NCBI GenBank assembly: GCA_032718475.1
Contig: JAUCBJ010002026.1
Coordinates: forward strand, 1-64,000
Direction: 5' to 3'
DNA length: 64,000 nt
From: Nemertoderma westbladi
Lineage: Eukaryota; Xenacoelomorpha; Nemertodermatida; Nemertodermatidae
Part shown: in pieces, positions 29,233 through 38,809 of the stretch
Layout of the letters: the number at the start of each line of letters is the position of its first letter
Numbering within the stretch: the first letter of the stretch is position 1
Notes under the pieces: model-generated
The model's database searches: none
What the model was told of the DNA's origin: nothing
Seen by the model: the letters and a program-made list of their open reading frames with translations, nothing else
Program-made: the position numbers and the translations under genes

Positions 29233-29800
29233 TGTGACGGGATCCACCGAGGATCCCGGTTTATCCGGTTTCTAATCTACGATCCCCGCCTTGCGTATGT
29301 GAAAAGAGTTCTGATTGTTGGTTGATCAATGCATATAGATATAAGGGTATGATGAATGATAAGATATAGCACAGTTAAAGTGAATGATGTATAGTGTACT
29401 GGTAAAATGGTTTAATATTGTATGGAAGTAGACGGAGATGTGATTAGAGTTCCGGTACTACCCTAACTAACTGACTTACTGAAGTGAATAAATTGGCACA
29501 ACGAATGATAATATATATTGCACTGGTTGGCCGCATTACGTTTCTCAGTTGATGCCTTCCCCCCATTGGCTAATAACTCACTTCTTGCCTCCCATCTCTC
29601 TGGGAGTGTTTTCCCTCCCCACTGCTGTTATTCTCTCTCTCGGAGGTATAACCTCTGACCCCCTTTGTGTGTTCCCTTAGGGGTTTGTCGCCCCGTTTAT
29701 TGGGGTGACACGAGGTTGATTGGTAACCAACCTCGTGCTCCCAATATTGCTTAAAACCAACTCTGTGTGGGCCTGGTTAGCGGAATTGAATAAGCTAACA
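29233..29800 (-). repeat. BEL-B 5' LTR (568 bp)
   Basis: Same length and nearly the same sequence as 16039-16606. Its right edge, GCTAACA, is followed by AAGAC and then by BEL-A RNase H coding sequence. Confidence 0.92.
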
Positions 29801-30567
29801 AAGACAGCATCAGTCCAAAATGTAGTCCTTGATATTTCAAAATTCAAATATTCAGTCACGTTTTTAGCAACAGTTGTTGCATAGAAACCTGCTTTCAATT
29901 CTGCCCTAGGTGGTCGTGTCCTTAACTCTTTATTCACAATGAGAGCTTTAGAAGCAACCAAGGCTACACGTACATCGTGAGGGGTTTGTACACGCAAGTA
30001 AGCTACAATACCTAGTCCAACCTTGCTCGCATCACTGAAGACATGTAACTGGTACTCATAATTAGGTAGTACATGGCCAAAGTAGGCCCGTGGTACCTTA
30101 AAGTCCTCAATTTCTGGCAAAGTCTCCTCCCAAGCTTGCCAATGGGCCAACAACTTACCAGTCAACGGGTCATCCCAGGAATTGTTTTCTTCCCACATAT
30201 CCCGAACTATACACCTAGCCGTCAAGATACCTGGGCCAATGAAACCAATGGGATCAAAATAGGTGCTTAATATGCTAAGGCATATTCTCTTAGTATGTTT
30301 ACTCTCACTTCTCACCTGTAGTTTGAATGACATTTCATCAGTTTCGGCGTTCCATCTTAAACCTAATGTCTTTGTTTCCGGTAAATCATCACGTGTCAAA
30401 TCCAGATTTTTCGCACCACGTTCTTAGAATGGTATTGAGTCCAGAAACTCTCTGGAGTTGCTAGCGAACTTCGTGAGGTTGAATCCTCCTCGTTTAAGAC
30501 ATTCTACTGTGCCTTTCGCTATGCTTATCGCCTCCTCAACGGTTGGAACAGACTTCAAGTTGTCATC
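29801..30567 (-). pseudogene. BEL-A pol, middle part: post-RT and RNase H, cut by BEL-B
   Basis: Continues the BEL-A RT after the YMDD position (DDNLKSVPTVEEAI). A TAA at 30424-30426 interrupts the frame, which resumes with DDLPETKTLGLRWNAETDE, GRICLSILSTYFDPIGF-like sequence and LHVFSDASKVGLGIVAYL (RNase H). It ends at FWTDAV, exactly at the BEL-B duplication. The matching continuation is LVLEYLTNEV at 16033 and below. The order and sequence parallel BEL-C (54.0-52.9 kb). Confidence 0.85.
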
Positions 30568-33500
30568 CATATATATATATCTTTCTTGATATTTTCTAGG
30601 ACGGCGGGCGAGAAATCATGTTGGTTATCGTCCGCCGTGGTATGAACAATGAAGCATGAGTTAGATGGGCTGGAATTAATGCCGAACGCTTGTACCGTCA
30701 TCCAATATTCCTTCAGAGGTTTTCTAAAGTCTCCATCTGGCCACCAAAAAAACCGGAGGCTATCTCTGTCTACTTGTAGGGCCTTCACTTGTAAAAACAT
30801 GCCTTCAATATCTGAGGCGAAGGCGATCGAGTATTGGCGAAGGCGAATCAAGATTCCTAGAAGGGATTGCAACAGGTTGGGACCAGTCATTAATTCTGAA
30901 TTCAGAGACTGTCCTTTATATAGAGCCGAAGCATCAAAGACCACTCTCACAGTACCTGGCTTGTCGGGACGTTCCACATAGTGATGAGTTATATAGTATG
31001 TCCGATTTGATTCTGGTGTCCTTGTTGGCACTTCTTCAGCATACCCTTTTGTGATGAACTTCTCCATCTGTTCCCTATACATGTGCCATGCGTTATGGTT
31101 TGCAGCCAATCGTCGCTTTAATTGTTCCACTCTCTTCTCTGCTAGAATTCTGTTGTTATGGAACTTGGGATCCTGAGAGCGCCAAAGTAAACCTATTTCA
31201 TACTTACCTTCATTCTTTAATAATTTTGTGGTAGTCCGTTGTATGTCACGGGATCGCTCATCTTCAACAGATAAGGCTTTCTCATAAGAGGTTGGTCCCT
31301 CCCTTTCTTGTTTCATTATACTTACAAGTTGTTGCTCAGCATTATATTCAGCCTGAGCTCGCAAGATTTCACTTAATTCGTCATGTTCATCGTTAACAAA
31401 ATTTCCTTGCAAAGAATTATAATTCTGCATTTGATAATTAATATACTGTTCGTCATCAATTAACTCTGTATCAGTCTCATCATTCTCTAGGTCTATGTTT
31501 TGGTCATTGTCAGTCGATAAGACATTTTCAAGTGATGAGTCATAGCTAAGAACTTCGTTTACCTTTATACTTGCTCCGGTTCGTTCTTGTAAGGTTTTCG
31601 CTGAAGGTCCCGTACAATACCAACCTATCTGCGTCCTACATGCATATGGTGCTAAAGGTAAAGGTTTTTTAGGTATCTTCTCCAATATCTCGAGAGCCTC
31701 ATGTGCATTCTGTCCAATCAGGAGGGAAATTCCAGGACTGTCAACATCATAACGGGGTATTTTATGTTCGTTGGTGAATTCGTCTTCATCCCAATTATAT
31801 AATGGTGCTTGTCCCCTCGTGAGGTTCTTTATCGCCACCATTTTCACATTGTCCAATGAGTATATATGATCATGATTGGTCGGGGCTGACAGAGCACTAA
31901 TGCAATAGAACGTTTCCAATGTTGAAGTCCATTTTTGCATTACACCGGCTAAATTAAGTCGCATGGGATATATTTCGTGGTTGTCCCACAGTGTTTCAGC
32001 AAGATCTTTATCTATGAAGGTATTCGTGCTGCCAGAATCCATTAATGCATTTAGTATAATGCTTCTTTTACCTGCATGTAATCTCACCTGGACTATGGGA
32101 AATTCTCTTACTCCTACATTCCTGGACTGTTTCAGTTTTGTCACCTGATTAACTGATGAGTGTTGTAATGGTGTGATATCGTCTGTTTCCGGGTTTGAGA
32201 CATAAGTTAGGGCTCTTTCCATCATAACATGATACACATTACACGAGTCACTATCATCTGAAAACTCACCTGGATATGGAGAACCTGCCAGTTCGACAGA
32301 GTCATACGGATCTTCGCAAGCGTCACTGAAGTGTACACGTTGTTCCATACTTATAGGGGTGTAAGATTCACTATGTAGCAGAGCATGATGTGAACCGTTA
32401 CATTTTGGACACTCAATACCTACGATTTTGCAATCTCTCCTCAAATGACCAAATTTCAAGCATTTGTAGCATGTACGTTGGTTCTTAATAAACCATCTCC
32501 TGGATCTTACACTCATCTTTAAAAATTCTGGGAATTGGTACATTTGACGACTTACCTTTGGGCAAAAGGGGCATGTATTAGGATCTTTATTTGTTACCGT
32601 TTTATCATTTGTGTTAGTTACTTGGGATCGTGGTAGTATCCCATTGGTTGATCTTATATCACGTTGGGTGGAGGTTTGTATATCACCTTTCGTATTTGTC
32701 AGTATATGGAGTCGGCTATTGGGTTTACCGGTTGGTTTCGAATAGTAGACTTCCTGGCAATCAGATTCCATGTCTTCTCTCAAAGAAATACTGCTATCGT
32801 ATTCTGGGTCATAGATATTCATAACTCTTTTTCTGGGAACAATAATGGGTTTCTCGGTTGCTGGTTTGGCCTCACTTCCTCTTTCACGGACATCTCTTTG
32901 AAATTGTAGAGTGACTTCATCTTTGAGGAATTTAAGGAAGTCTCTCATGGTGACGTCACGCTGTCTATCACGTTTGTTTTGAACAACAAAACGATCCCAT
33001 CGATTACCAACATTTCCCTTTGGTAGAGCACCAGCTATTTTATTGACGACCATGTATTTGTCATACATTTCTCCCTTATTCAACCAATCTAACTGTCTAC
33101 ACAACTCATGGACTTCATCCGAGAACTCAACCAAGCCTCCACCTGCTATACATTTCTTTGTAATTAATTTGTCAAACACAAACATCGCAATGGTAGATTG
33201 ATCACCATACCTTTCAGAAAGTGTGTTCCATGCTTCTTGTAACCCTTGAGGATGACCTACATATTTCAGAGCCATTGTTTTTGGGGGTCCCTCTAGACAT
33301 TCAATGAGAAATCTTAATTTTTCTCCTTCAGTCAAAATTGAGTTCTGTATATTGTCTTTAAAGTACTCGTGGAAAGGAAGCCATTTCAATGCATCTCCAT
33401 TAAATTTTATCGTTTCACCTCCAGTTACAACCTGTCTCGCCTCAGTTCTGGCCATTTGTCTACTCAGGCTTTCTTGAATTGAGAGGTTAAGAAAAGATGT

Positions 33501-33587
33501 CGATAAATTACCAAGGCTATCTGGTGGTCGGGTAACATTAGGTGGTACTTGCATGGGATTAGGGTTCAAGAATGGGTCAATACTCAA
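30555..33587 (-). CDS. BEL-A ORF2: capsid, zinc knuckles, protease, reverse transcriptase (5' part)
   Basis: 1010 codons. The BEL capsid (DUF1759-like) has IKFNGDALKWLPFHEYFKDN, RFLIECLEGPPKTMALKYVG and LCRQLDWLNKGEMYDKYMVV. Zinc knuckle region: CYKCLKFGHLRRDC and CPKCNGSHHALLH. Protease: NALMDSGSTNTFIDKDLAE. RT: TVRVVFDASALYKGQSLNSE and ASDIEGMFLQVKALQVD. The frame ends where the YMDD box should be: a TA-repeat slip at 30571-30580 turns it into YIWMTT-stop. The first codon used is TTG, overlapping the upstream coiled-coil ORF by 11 bases in another frame. Confidence 0.85.
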   Translation of the reverse strand: MSIDPFLNPNPMQVPPNVTRPPDSLGNLSTSFLNLSIQESLSRQMARTEARQVVTGGETIKFNGDALKWLPFHEYFKDNIQNSILTEGEKLRFLIECLEGPPKTMALKYVGHPQGLQEAWNTLSERYGDQSTIAMFVFDKLITKKCIAGGGLVEFSDEVHELCRQLDWLNKGEMYDKYMVVNKIAGALPKGNVGNRWDRFVVQNKRDRQRDVTMRDFLKFLKDEVTLQFQRDVRERGSEAKPATEKPIIVPRKRVMNIYDPEYDSSISLREDMESDCQEVYYSKPTGKPNSRLHILTNTKGDIQTSTQRDIRSTNGILPRSQVTNTNDKTVTNKDPNTCPFCPKVSRQMYQFPEFLKMSVRSRRWFIKNQRTCYKCLKFGHLRRDCKIVGIECPKCNGSHHALLHSESYTPISMEQRVHFSDACEDPYDSVELAGSPYPGEFSDDSDSCNVYHVMMERALTYVSNPETDDITPLQHSSVNQVTKLKQSRNVGVREFPIVQVRLHAGKRSIILNALMDSGSTNTFIDKDLAETLWDNHEIYPMRLNLAGVMQKWTSTLETFYCISALSAPTNHDHIYSLDNVKMVAIKNLTRGQAPLYNWDEDEFTNEHKIPRYDVDSPGISLLIGQNAHEALEILEKIPKKPLPLAPYACRTQIGWYCTGPSAKTLQERTGASIKVNEVLSYDSSLENVLSTDNDQNIDLENDETDTELIDDEQYINYQMQNYNSLQGNFVNDEHDELSEILRAQAEYNAEQQLVSIMKQEREGPTSYEKALSVEDERSRDIQRTTTKLLKNEGKYEIGLLWRSQDPKFHNNRILAEKRVEQLKRRLAANHNAWHMYREQMEKFITKGYAEEVPTRTPESNRTYYITHHYVERPDKPGTVRVVFDASALYKGQSLNSELMTGPNLLQSLLGILIRLRQYSIAFASDIEGMFLQVKALQVDRDSLRFFWWPDGDFRKPLKEYWMTVQAFGINSSPSNSCFIVHTTADDNQHDFSPAVLENIKKDIYIWMTT

Positions 33588-35361
33588 TAGGTGGTTGATC
33601 AGTGTCTCTCATTTGGGTCCTCATGGTTGCTATGTTTTCTGCATGCATACCATTAGTTTGCGCTGATCTTTGAAGAATGTGTACATTCTGCCCAATTCTA
33701 ACATTTTCTGATGATGGTAATTGGTTATTAACCGCAGCTAATGTATCCTTAGCAGTTACTAGTTGTTGTTGAATTCCCTCCAGAACTTGAGTGGAATAAT
33801 ATATTTCATTTTGTTTTCTTTCAAATACTTTATCATTCTCTCGGAGTTTATTTAGATCAGCTTCCTTCACATTATTTAACCTCAAAATTGCATCTTGTAC
33901 TCCCTTTAATTTGTTTAGATTTTCTGCATATGTATTTGCAAACTCACCATTATTTCCTAATGTATGTCTTAACTCTGAGATGGTGTCTCGCAGACCCTGT
34001 TGCACCCTTTTGCCTTCCTCAATTTGGGTTCTAGTTATCTCACTATCCATTGGTTTAATAATGTTTTTTGGCCTACATACTTTACCTGTTTCATTGGTCC
34101 TCCTTAACTGTTCAGGATGGGCCCCTTGCTCACCAATGACCACTTCCGACATATCTGCGGATCCATGGGTCTCATTGGTTCCATCAATGGCCAATCTACG
34201 GTGACTAATCGGTGACAAACCACTCTCAAAGGAAACACGCTCATTCTGGGGAACTCTGACTGTGCTGGACATGCATGGGTCACTAATAGTCTTCTCACCT
34301 TGTACAAAACTTACAGTAGTATGTTTAGTCTGGTTCAATCCATGTGTCTTACCTGCGGGTCCAGCCTGAGCTACTGCCGACATAGCTGCAGTTCCATAGC
34401 CAGGGTTATTATGATTAAGTTCGGGTGTCTTACCAGTTACTAGAGTTACCTTTAGTTGTTTATTATTTGATATTTTATTGTTTGTCAATTGAGCTGGAAC
34501 TGACATATCTGGACCAGGTTCAGCTTCAGCTTCCTCATCAACATCTATAATGGTAACCAAGGGGGCAGATTGTTTTAGAGAGGATGTGTCACTTTGGCAG
34601 ACGTCAGAATATGCATGTGGGTTAGATCTCGGTGGCATATCCGGCATCCGGATTAACGATGCTCGCTTTCTGTGACTGTTCTTGGCCCTCGAGGAATAGA
34701 CTTTGCTTATGTCACTATCACTTGCACCCTCATCTGATGAGGTGAAATAATTGGCCTTCCGGGTGATCCGTTTTTTGTCAAGCGAAGAGAATTTCCTTTG
34801 TATCTCCTCCCTTTTTCTTGCCATTTCAACCTCTGCAGCTAAAGCCGCTTTCTTTCGTTCGAGTTCCAATGCCCTTAATTGGTCGGCCTTAACTTTCTCT
34901 GCATCAGCTTCGGCCTTAATTTTCTCTGCCTCGGCTTCGGCCTTAATTCTATCTGTCTCGGCTTTGGCATTAATTTTATCTGCTTCGGCCTCTAATTCTA
35001 GTTCGATCACCTGTTGCTTCCTCCTTTTCTGAGCAGCATCTAATTCCAGTTGCTCCAAAGCACGCTCTTTGCCCAGTCGGTCAATGTCTTCCAACACCCG
35101 TTTAGCTTGTTTACTCCTTGGGTTCAGGCCCTGCAATCGCCGGCACAATTCTGTTTCTCCCACGATTTCTATTTGATCTGTCAGTTGTGAGATGGCATCT
35201 ACTGGGACTTCTTGTTTGTATTCTAGAACAGATTTGGATAGGACAACCACTTCTTTGAGTAAGTCATTTATCAATTTATCCAAAACAGAATCCTGAAGTC
35301 TTAGTGCCACTTCATGGAATGCCGAAAAAATTATTATTATACGCAACACTCTCTGCACCAC
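33577..35361 (-). CDS. BEL-A ORF1: coiled-coil gag-leader protein
   Basis: 594 codons (first codon GTG). It has an N-terminal helical region (LRLQDSVLDKLINDLLKEVV), a segment CRRLQGLNPRSKQAKRVLED shared with BEL-C ORF1, and a long coiled coil with KIKAEAEAEKIKAEADAEKV-type repeats. A Ser/Asp patch (FTSSDEGASDSD) is also shared with BEL-C. A second coiled coil follows near the C-terminus (KGVQDAILRLNNVKEADLNK). In the same frame, sequence upstream is open to 35820 apart from one TGA (35413-35415), and matches the N-terminal part of BEL-C's ORF, so the real start is further upstream. No catalytic motif; presumably a matrix-like structural protein. Confidence 0.7.
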   Translation of the reverse strand: MVQRVLRIIIIFSAFHEVALRLQDSVLDKLINDLLKEVVVLSKSVLEYKQEVPVDAISQLTDQIEIVGETELCRRLQGLNPRSKQAKRVLEDIDRLGKERALEQLELDAAQKRRKQQVIELELEAEADKINAKAETDRIKAEAEAEKIKAEADAEKVKADQLRALELERKKAALAAEVEMARKREEIQRKFSSLDKKRITRKANYFTSSDEGASDSDISKVYSSRAKNSHRKRASLIRMPDMPPRSNPHAYSDVCQSDTSSLKQSAPLVTIIDVDEEAEAEPGPDMSVPAQLTNNKISNNKQLKVTLVTGKTPELNHNNPGYGTAAMSAVAQAGPAGKTHGLNQTKHTTVSFVQGEKTISDPCMSSTVRVPQNERVSFESGLSPISHRRLAIDGTNETHGSADMSEVVIGEQGAHPEQLRRTNETGKVCRPKNIIKPMDSEITRTQIEEGKRVQQGLRDTISELRHTLGNNGEFANTYAENLNKLKGVQDAILRLNNVKEADLNKLRENDKVFERKQNEIYYSTQVLEGIQQQLVTAKDTLAAVNNQLPSSENVRIGQNVHILQRSAQTNGMHAENIATMRTQMRDTDQPPIEY

Positions 35362-35415
35362 TTCGAAATCTAATGAGGGATCAATAACTTGTGTACTCCG
35401 CTCAGCATGGAGTCA

Positions 35416-35820
35416 AATTTTAAGTTGCTCAATTTGTTTACTAAAGCCTTGCTTAAATGTTCTCGCCATCCTTTGATAAGTCATGGATTCTGTCACTGAT
35501 TTTGGCATTTTTAATTTTTGTAAATCTTCTACAGTAGCATCACCTAGGTTAAAAAACCTGTGTAACTTGGGGAAATTGTGCTGGCGTAATACCTCTCTTT
35601 GAAACTCACCTGCAGAATATCCTGCATGGAGTGTTGATGTTGGTTTATAAGTCTCTATTGCCTCTAGCAGGCGGATTAATTGATTCGGTGGCAGCCTCGT
35701 TAAGGGATCTTTAAACGAGGTGTCAGAACCAGAACCTTTAGATGAACTGACTTCACTTACACTAGCTGGAATGGATTCAGATTGGGGGTGTGAAGCCTCA
35801 CCTATTATCGGTCCACCTAT
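35416..35820 (-). pseudogene. BEL-A ORF1 N-terminal part, separated by an in-frame TGA
   Basis: An open frame reading PLTRLPPNQLIRLLEAIETY, HAGYSAGEFQREVLRQHNFP and MARTFKQGFSKQIEQLKI, then TGA at 35413-35415, then ORF1. BEL-C has the equivalent region (YAGYTKEELKSIVETQWNFP ... GYVQGFFSSLERLEEQLF) without the stop. No clear ATG at the start; another frame upstream (to about 36000) may hold the true N-terminus. Confidence 0.6.
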
Positions 35821-36012
35821 TTATTGTATTATGAGAGGCCTGGTTACCTTGTATAATTTCATTGTCAGGCAATACAGTCATGTTCATGTCATTTCTGCTG
35901 TAAATATCATCCCTGTCATAATTGTAACTGTCACTACTATAAGTGGGACTTCTTTGTGTTCTGACGTCCACACTTGCTGCTTGTTCTCGCTGGGAAGTCT
36001 TATTTTTCCATT

Positions 36013-36995
36013 AATGCAAGTCTTACTGTCGATCTGCCGCTGAACGCAATACAACTGAGCGTTCAAATCCCTTACCGTACTCACTATACCGAACACCAAC
36101 AGGATTGATATGGGACCAATTAATCCAGTTTTCATGCAGTCAAGACGGGAACAGCACAAACACATTCAGTCACCTGAAATCACACTCACAAATAAGCAAT
36201 TCACAATCGAAACACAAACAACACAGTACAGAAAAATTTCTTCAAATACCTCTCCCAGAATATTTAGATAGATACTCGATTTACTATTAAGACGAGATTG
36301 ACACCAAGCGAGATATAATTACGCAAGGGACGTCCGGGACGTCCTATCAAAAAGGTGGGGGACACGCAGTTCGTTAGCCGCTTGAAATATTTGAGTGCAG
36401 AATCTACACTGAACTGTTAAATGCTACAACAATAAATGTACATACTGTAATTGTAAACATTCAGGTAAATAAATTTTTACAACTCCTATTCTATACACAG
36501 TAAATCTATTTATAACACCAACAGGTGTAAACCTAAAATATTCTATTCAGAATGTCCTAAATAGCCTACTCTAGAATTACAGATAAGGACAATGCAACAA
36601 TAAATGCGAGGAGAAAAATTCACCAGGTGGATAATATTCGCTGGCGAAATCTTCACTGAGTTAAATATTCACTGTTAGCGCTACAATTCAATTTTGCAAA
36701 TAATGAGCCTAAACTTACGACCAGCTGTATATACAAGAAACGGGCGCTAGTAACCGTTACTTGTACTCGTAGAATAATTTATTGTTGCATATAAAACTGG
36801 CGTTACTATAAACAGATTTGAAAACCCGTATAAATAGTTCCTTTAAGTTGTGTGTCTGGGCTGCTTACGTCTTTATGTCTAACTGAAAACTGTATTCATT
36901 CGAGACTTATGGAAGTCGGATTTATGAAACTGACAATCCGAGATACCGATGTCACAGGAATTAATTTTGTGCACGTATTAAAATATGTTAGTTTG
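36013..36995. other. BEL-A upstream non-coding region
   Basis: No gene accepted. It contains a tandem GGGACGTCCGGGACGTCC (36328-36345), the same nonamer as in the 22-bp array at 4252-4424. By position it could hold the BEL-A 5' LTR. The Ty3/gypsy element inserted at its right edge. Confidence 0.4.
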
Positions 36996-36999
36996 CTAT

Positions 37000-37292
37000 T
37001 GTAATAGGAATATAACAGTATCGGTAGCGTATAGCCTTTACTTTGTTTTAGGTTAGGCATAGGCCTGTAGAACGTGGTTAGAATTTGTTGCTAATATAAC
37101 TAAACTATATATATGATGATATTATTATGGTGATCAAATGGTGATGTACAGATGTTCTGATGTGATTATATTTTGTTATTATATTTTATTATACAGTCCC
37201 TATATTATGATGAACCAAGTATAAGCAACAGACTACGTTATTTATATGATCGGGTTGATGCAGATAAGAGCATGATGAGATAGCTTATTACA
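37000..37292 (+). repeat. Ty3/gypsy 5' LTR (293 bp)
   Basis: TG...CA ends; copy of 43060-43356. An AT-rich stretch near 37108-37120 (ACTATATATATGATG) is a possible TATA region. Confidence 0.95.
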
Positions 37293-37310
37293 TGGAGGTC
37301 CCACCGGCTG
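37293..37310 (+). promoter_or_regulatory. Primer-binding site of the Ty3/gypsy element
   Basis: TGGAGGTCCCACCGG follows the LTR with no gap; TGG is the complement of a tRNA CCA end. I cannot name the tRNA from memory; matching this to tRNA 3' ends would settle it. Confidence 0.7.
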
Positions 37311-37462
37311 CATTCACTACGATCTATAGGGTAAGGGTATACAGGCTTATGTTTAACATCTAGAGGTGGGTTATGCGGTAAGTAGCAGAACTGGAGCGTG
37401 TTACTCGTCAAACTGCCGAAGAAACGAAAGATATTTATCACGGGGAGATTAGAAAAGCAGCA

Positions 37463-38800
37463 ATGAGTGAGGAGAAAAAGTCGAAACAGACATCGAAGGG
37501 TGCTGCAGGAGGTGATACAGGGTTTGCAACTGACTTGAGCAACATCGCACAAATGTTCAGTACTGTTATGCAACAACAGATGGAAAATCAGGCGAGAATG
37601 TTTACTCAAATGATGGAGAAACTTTACGATAAAGATGCCGCACGTTTAGAGAGTGATCGCATTGTAGCAGAAGAGAGAAATCGTCGGGAAGAAGAGATGT
37701 TCCGATCTCTTCTGAATAACCAGGAACGTTTGGGAAGAGATTATGAGGGTGACGATCCTATGTATTCGGCAACGGGTTCTAGAGATATGAGTAGGCGTTC
37801 CACGAAATTAACTGAAAAAATTCCTCCTTTCGACCCAAAAACAATGTCAATCCAAGAATGGTTTGATGAGTATTATGACAGGGTAATGACTGATTCCCAG
37901 GTCGGAGCAGAAGAGAAGAAGAACCGTTTACTAGTGAAAATTGGTCGACTTCATACAATGCTAGAAGAAACCTTAGACGAGTCGGATAAGGAGAGTTATG
38001 ATTCATTAAAGAAAGCTGTAATAGGAATTCTTGGGGACAGTAGAAGGAGTACAGCTACTGAAGTTGCCTCCTGTAAACAGGGTATTAATGAATCTTTACC
38101 TGAATTTATTGAACGATTCATGGTTTGTGTTCGACGTCGTAAGGAAGAAGTAGACGGTGTTGGTGAAACTCCATTACTTCAGGATTTCTTTGCTGTTAAT
38201 ATCCGTTCTGGACTTAGTGGACGTCTGCGAGGTTGGCGACGACTTCATCCTGACTCAACTTGGAAAGAGTTATTCCAACAAGCAAATGCACTAGATATGG
38301 AACATGCTGTAGAGCCGAAATGTTCAGTAACTACATCTTCAATTGATTATAAATCGAGTAATTATAACAAATCAAAGTCTAGTTCAAATAATAATGCTAA
38401 TTTTTCTACTAACACAGAAATTGTAAAGAAACCAAATGTCCATTGTTATAATTGTGGAAAATATGGTCATTTTGCTTATGATTGTCGCTCACCTATTAAG
38501 TGTCATGGTTGTGGAAAGTCCGGACATCGTATAAAAGACTGTTATAAGAACAATAAAAAGAAGGATGACAAGAATAAATGCAAAGGTAAGACAGATGATA
38601 AATATCAACAATCTTCTTTATCTTGTAACACAGTTATTGTGGGATACGATAAATGTAATCATACTCAAGATGATTATAATGAAGCACCAACTGTGAGCAA
38701 AGGGGAAGGTGCAATATCATCAGCAATTGATGCCAGAAAAACTAACTCTACAATGGAGGGTAAATCTAAATTGCCATGGAATGGTCAGCATTTACGATGA
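37463..38800 (+). CDS. gag: Ty3/gypsy gag (capsid and nucleocapsid)
   Basis: 445 codons. The N-terminal part is charged and helical (QQQMENQARMFTQMMEKLYD). The capsid-like region (about 110-270) has IQEWFDEYYDRVMTDSQVGA and LPEFIERFMVCVRRRKEEVD. Two CCHC zinc knuckles stand near the C-terminus: CYNCGKYGHFAYDC and CHGCGKSGHRIKDC. It ends with a UGA (38798-38800), and the pol frame follows in the same phase. The ATG lies 171 bases after the 5' LTR. It forms the virus-like particle and packages the RNA. Confidence 0.9.
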   Translation: MSEEKKSKQTSKGAAGGDTGFATDLSNIAQMFSTVMQQQMENQARMFTQMMEKLYDKDAARLESDRIVAEERNRREEEMFRSLLNNQERLGRDYEGDDPMYSATGSRDMSRRSTKLTEKIPPFDPKTMSIQEWFDEYYDRVMTDSQVGAEEKKNRLLVKIGRLHTMLEETLDESDKESYDSLKKAVIGILGDSRRSTATEVASCKQGINESLPEFIERFMVCVRRRKEEVDGVGETPLLQDFFAVNIRSGLSGRLRGWRRLHPDSTWKELFQQANALDMEHAVEPKCSVTTSSIDYKSSNYNKSKSSSNNNANFSTNTEIVKKPNVHCYNCGKYGHFAYDCRSPIKCHGCGKSGHRIKDCYKNNKKKDDKNKCKGKTDDKYQQSSLSCNTVIVGYDKCNHTQDDYNEAPTVSKGEGAISSAIDARKTNSTMEGKSKLPWNGQHLR

Positions 38801-38809
38801 TGTTTTACA

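Larger units (their letters stand above)
16039..29800 (-). mobile_element. BEL-B: complete 13.8-kb BEL/Pao LTR retroelement nested in BEL-A
   Basis: Two 568-bp LTRs (16039-16606 and 29233-29800) differ at about eight positions by eye. They end in TG...CA and are flanked by AAGAC. The order on the minus strand is 5' LTR, coiled-coil ORF, Asn-rich ORF, capsid/gag, protease-RT-RNase H, integrase, minisatellite, exonuclease-like ORF, zinc-knuckle ORF, 3' LTR. It is much longer than the usual 5-9 kb of BEL/Pao elements because of about 3 kb before the capsid ORF and 4.3 kb after the integrase. A polypurine tract (GGGGGGGAG, 16607-16615) adjoins the 3' LTR. Confidence 0.92.
13927..35820 (-). mobile_element. 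BEL-A: BEL/Pao retroelement (coding extent), interrupted by BEL-B
   Basis: The parts at 35820-29801 and 16033-13927 make one BEL/Pao coding region once the 13.8-kb BEL-B insertion is set aside. LTRs of BEL-A could not be found: 13051-13900 and 36170-36999 do not obviously match. Lesions seen: TGA at 35413, a TA slip at the YMDD box, TAA at 30424, and the BEL-B insertion. Confidence 0.82.

Noticed and set aside
35884-36165. 93-codon minus-strand ORF with signal-peptide-like start (KTGLIGPISILLVFGIV)
   Set aside because: It overlaps another frame that fits the gag leader better; no second element copy supports it.
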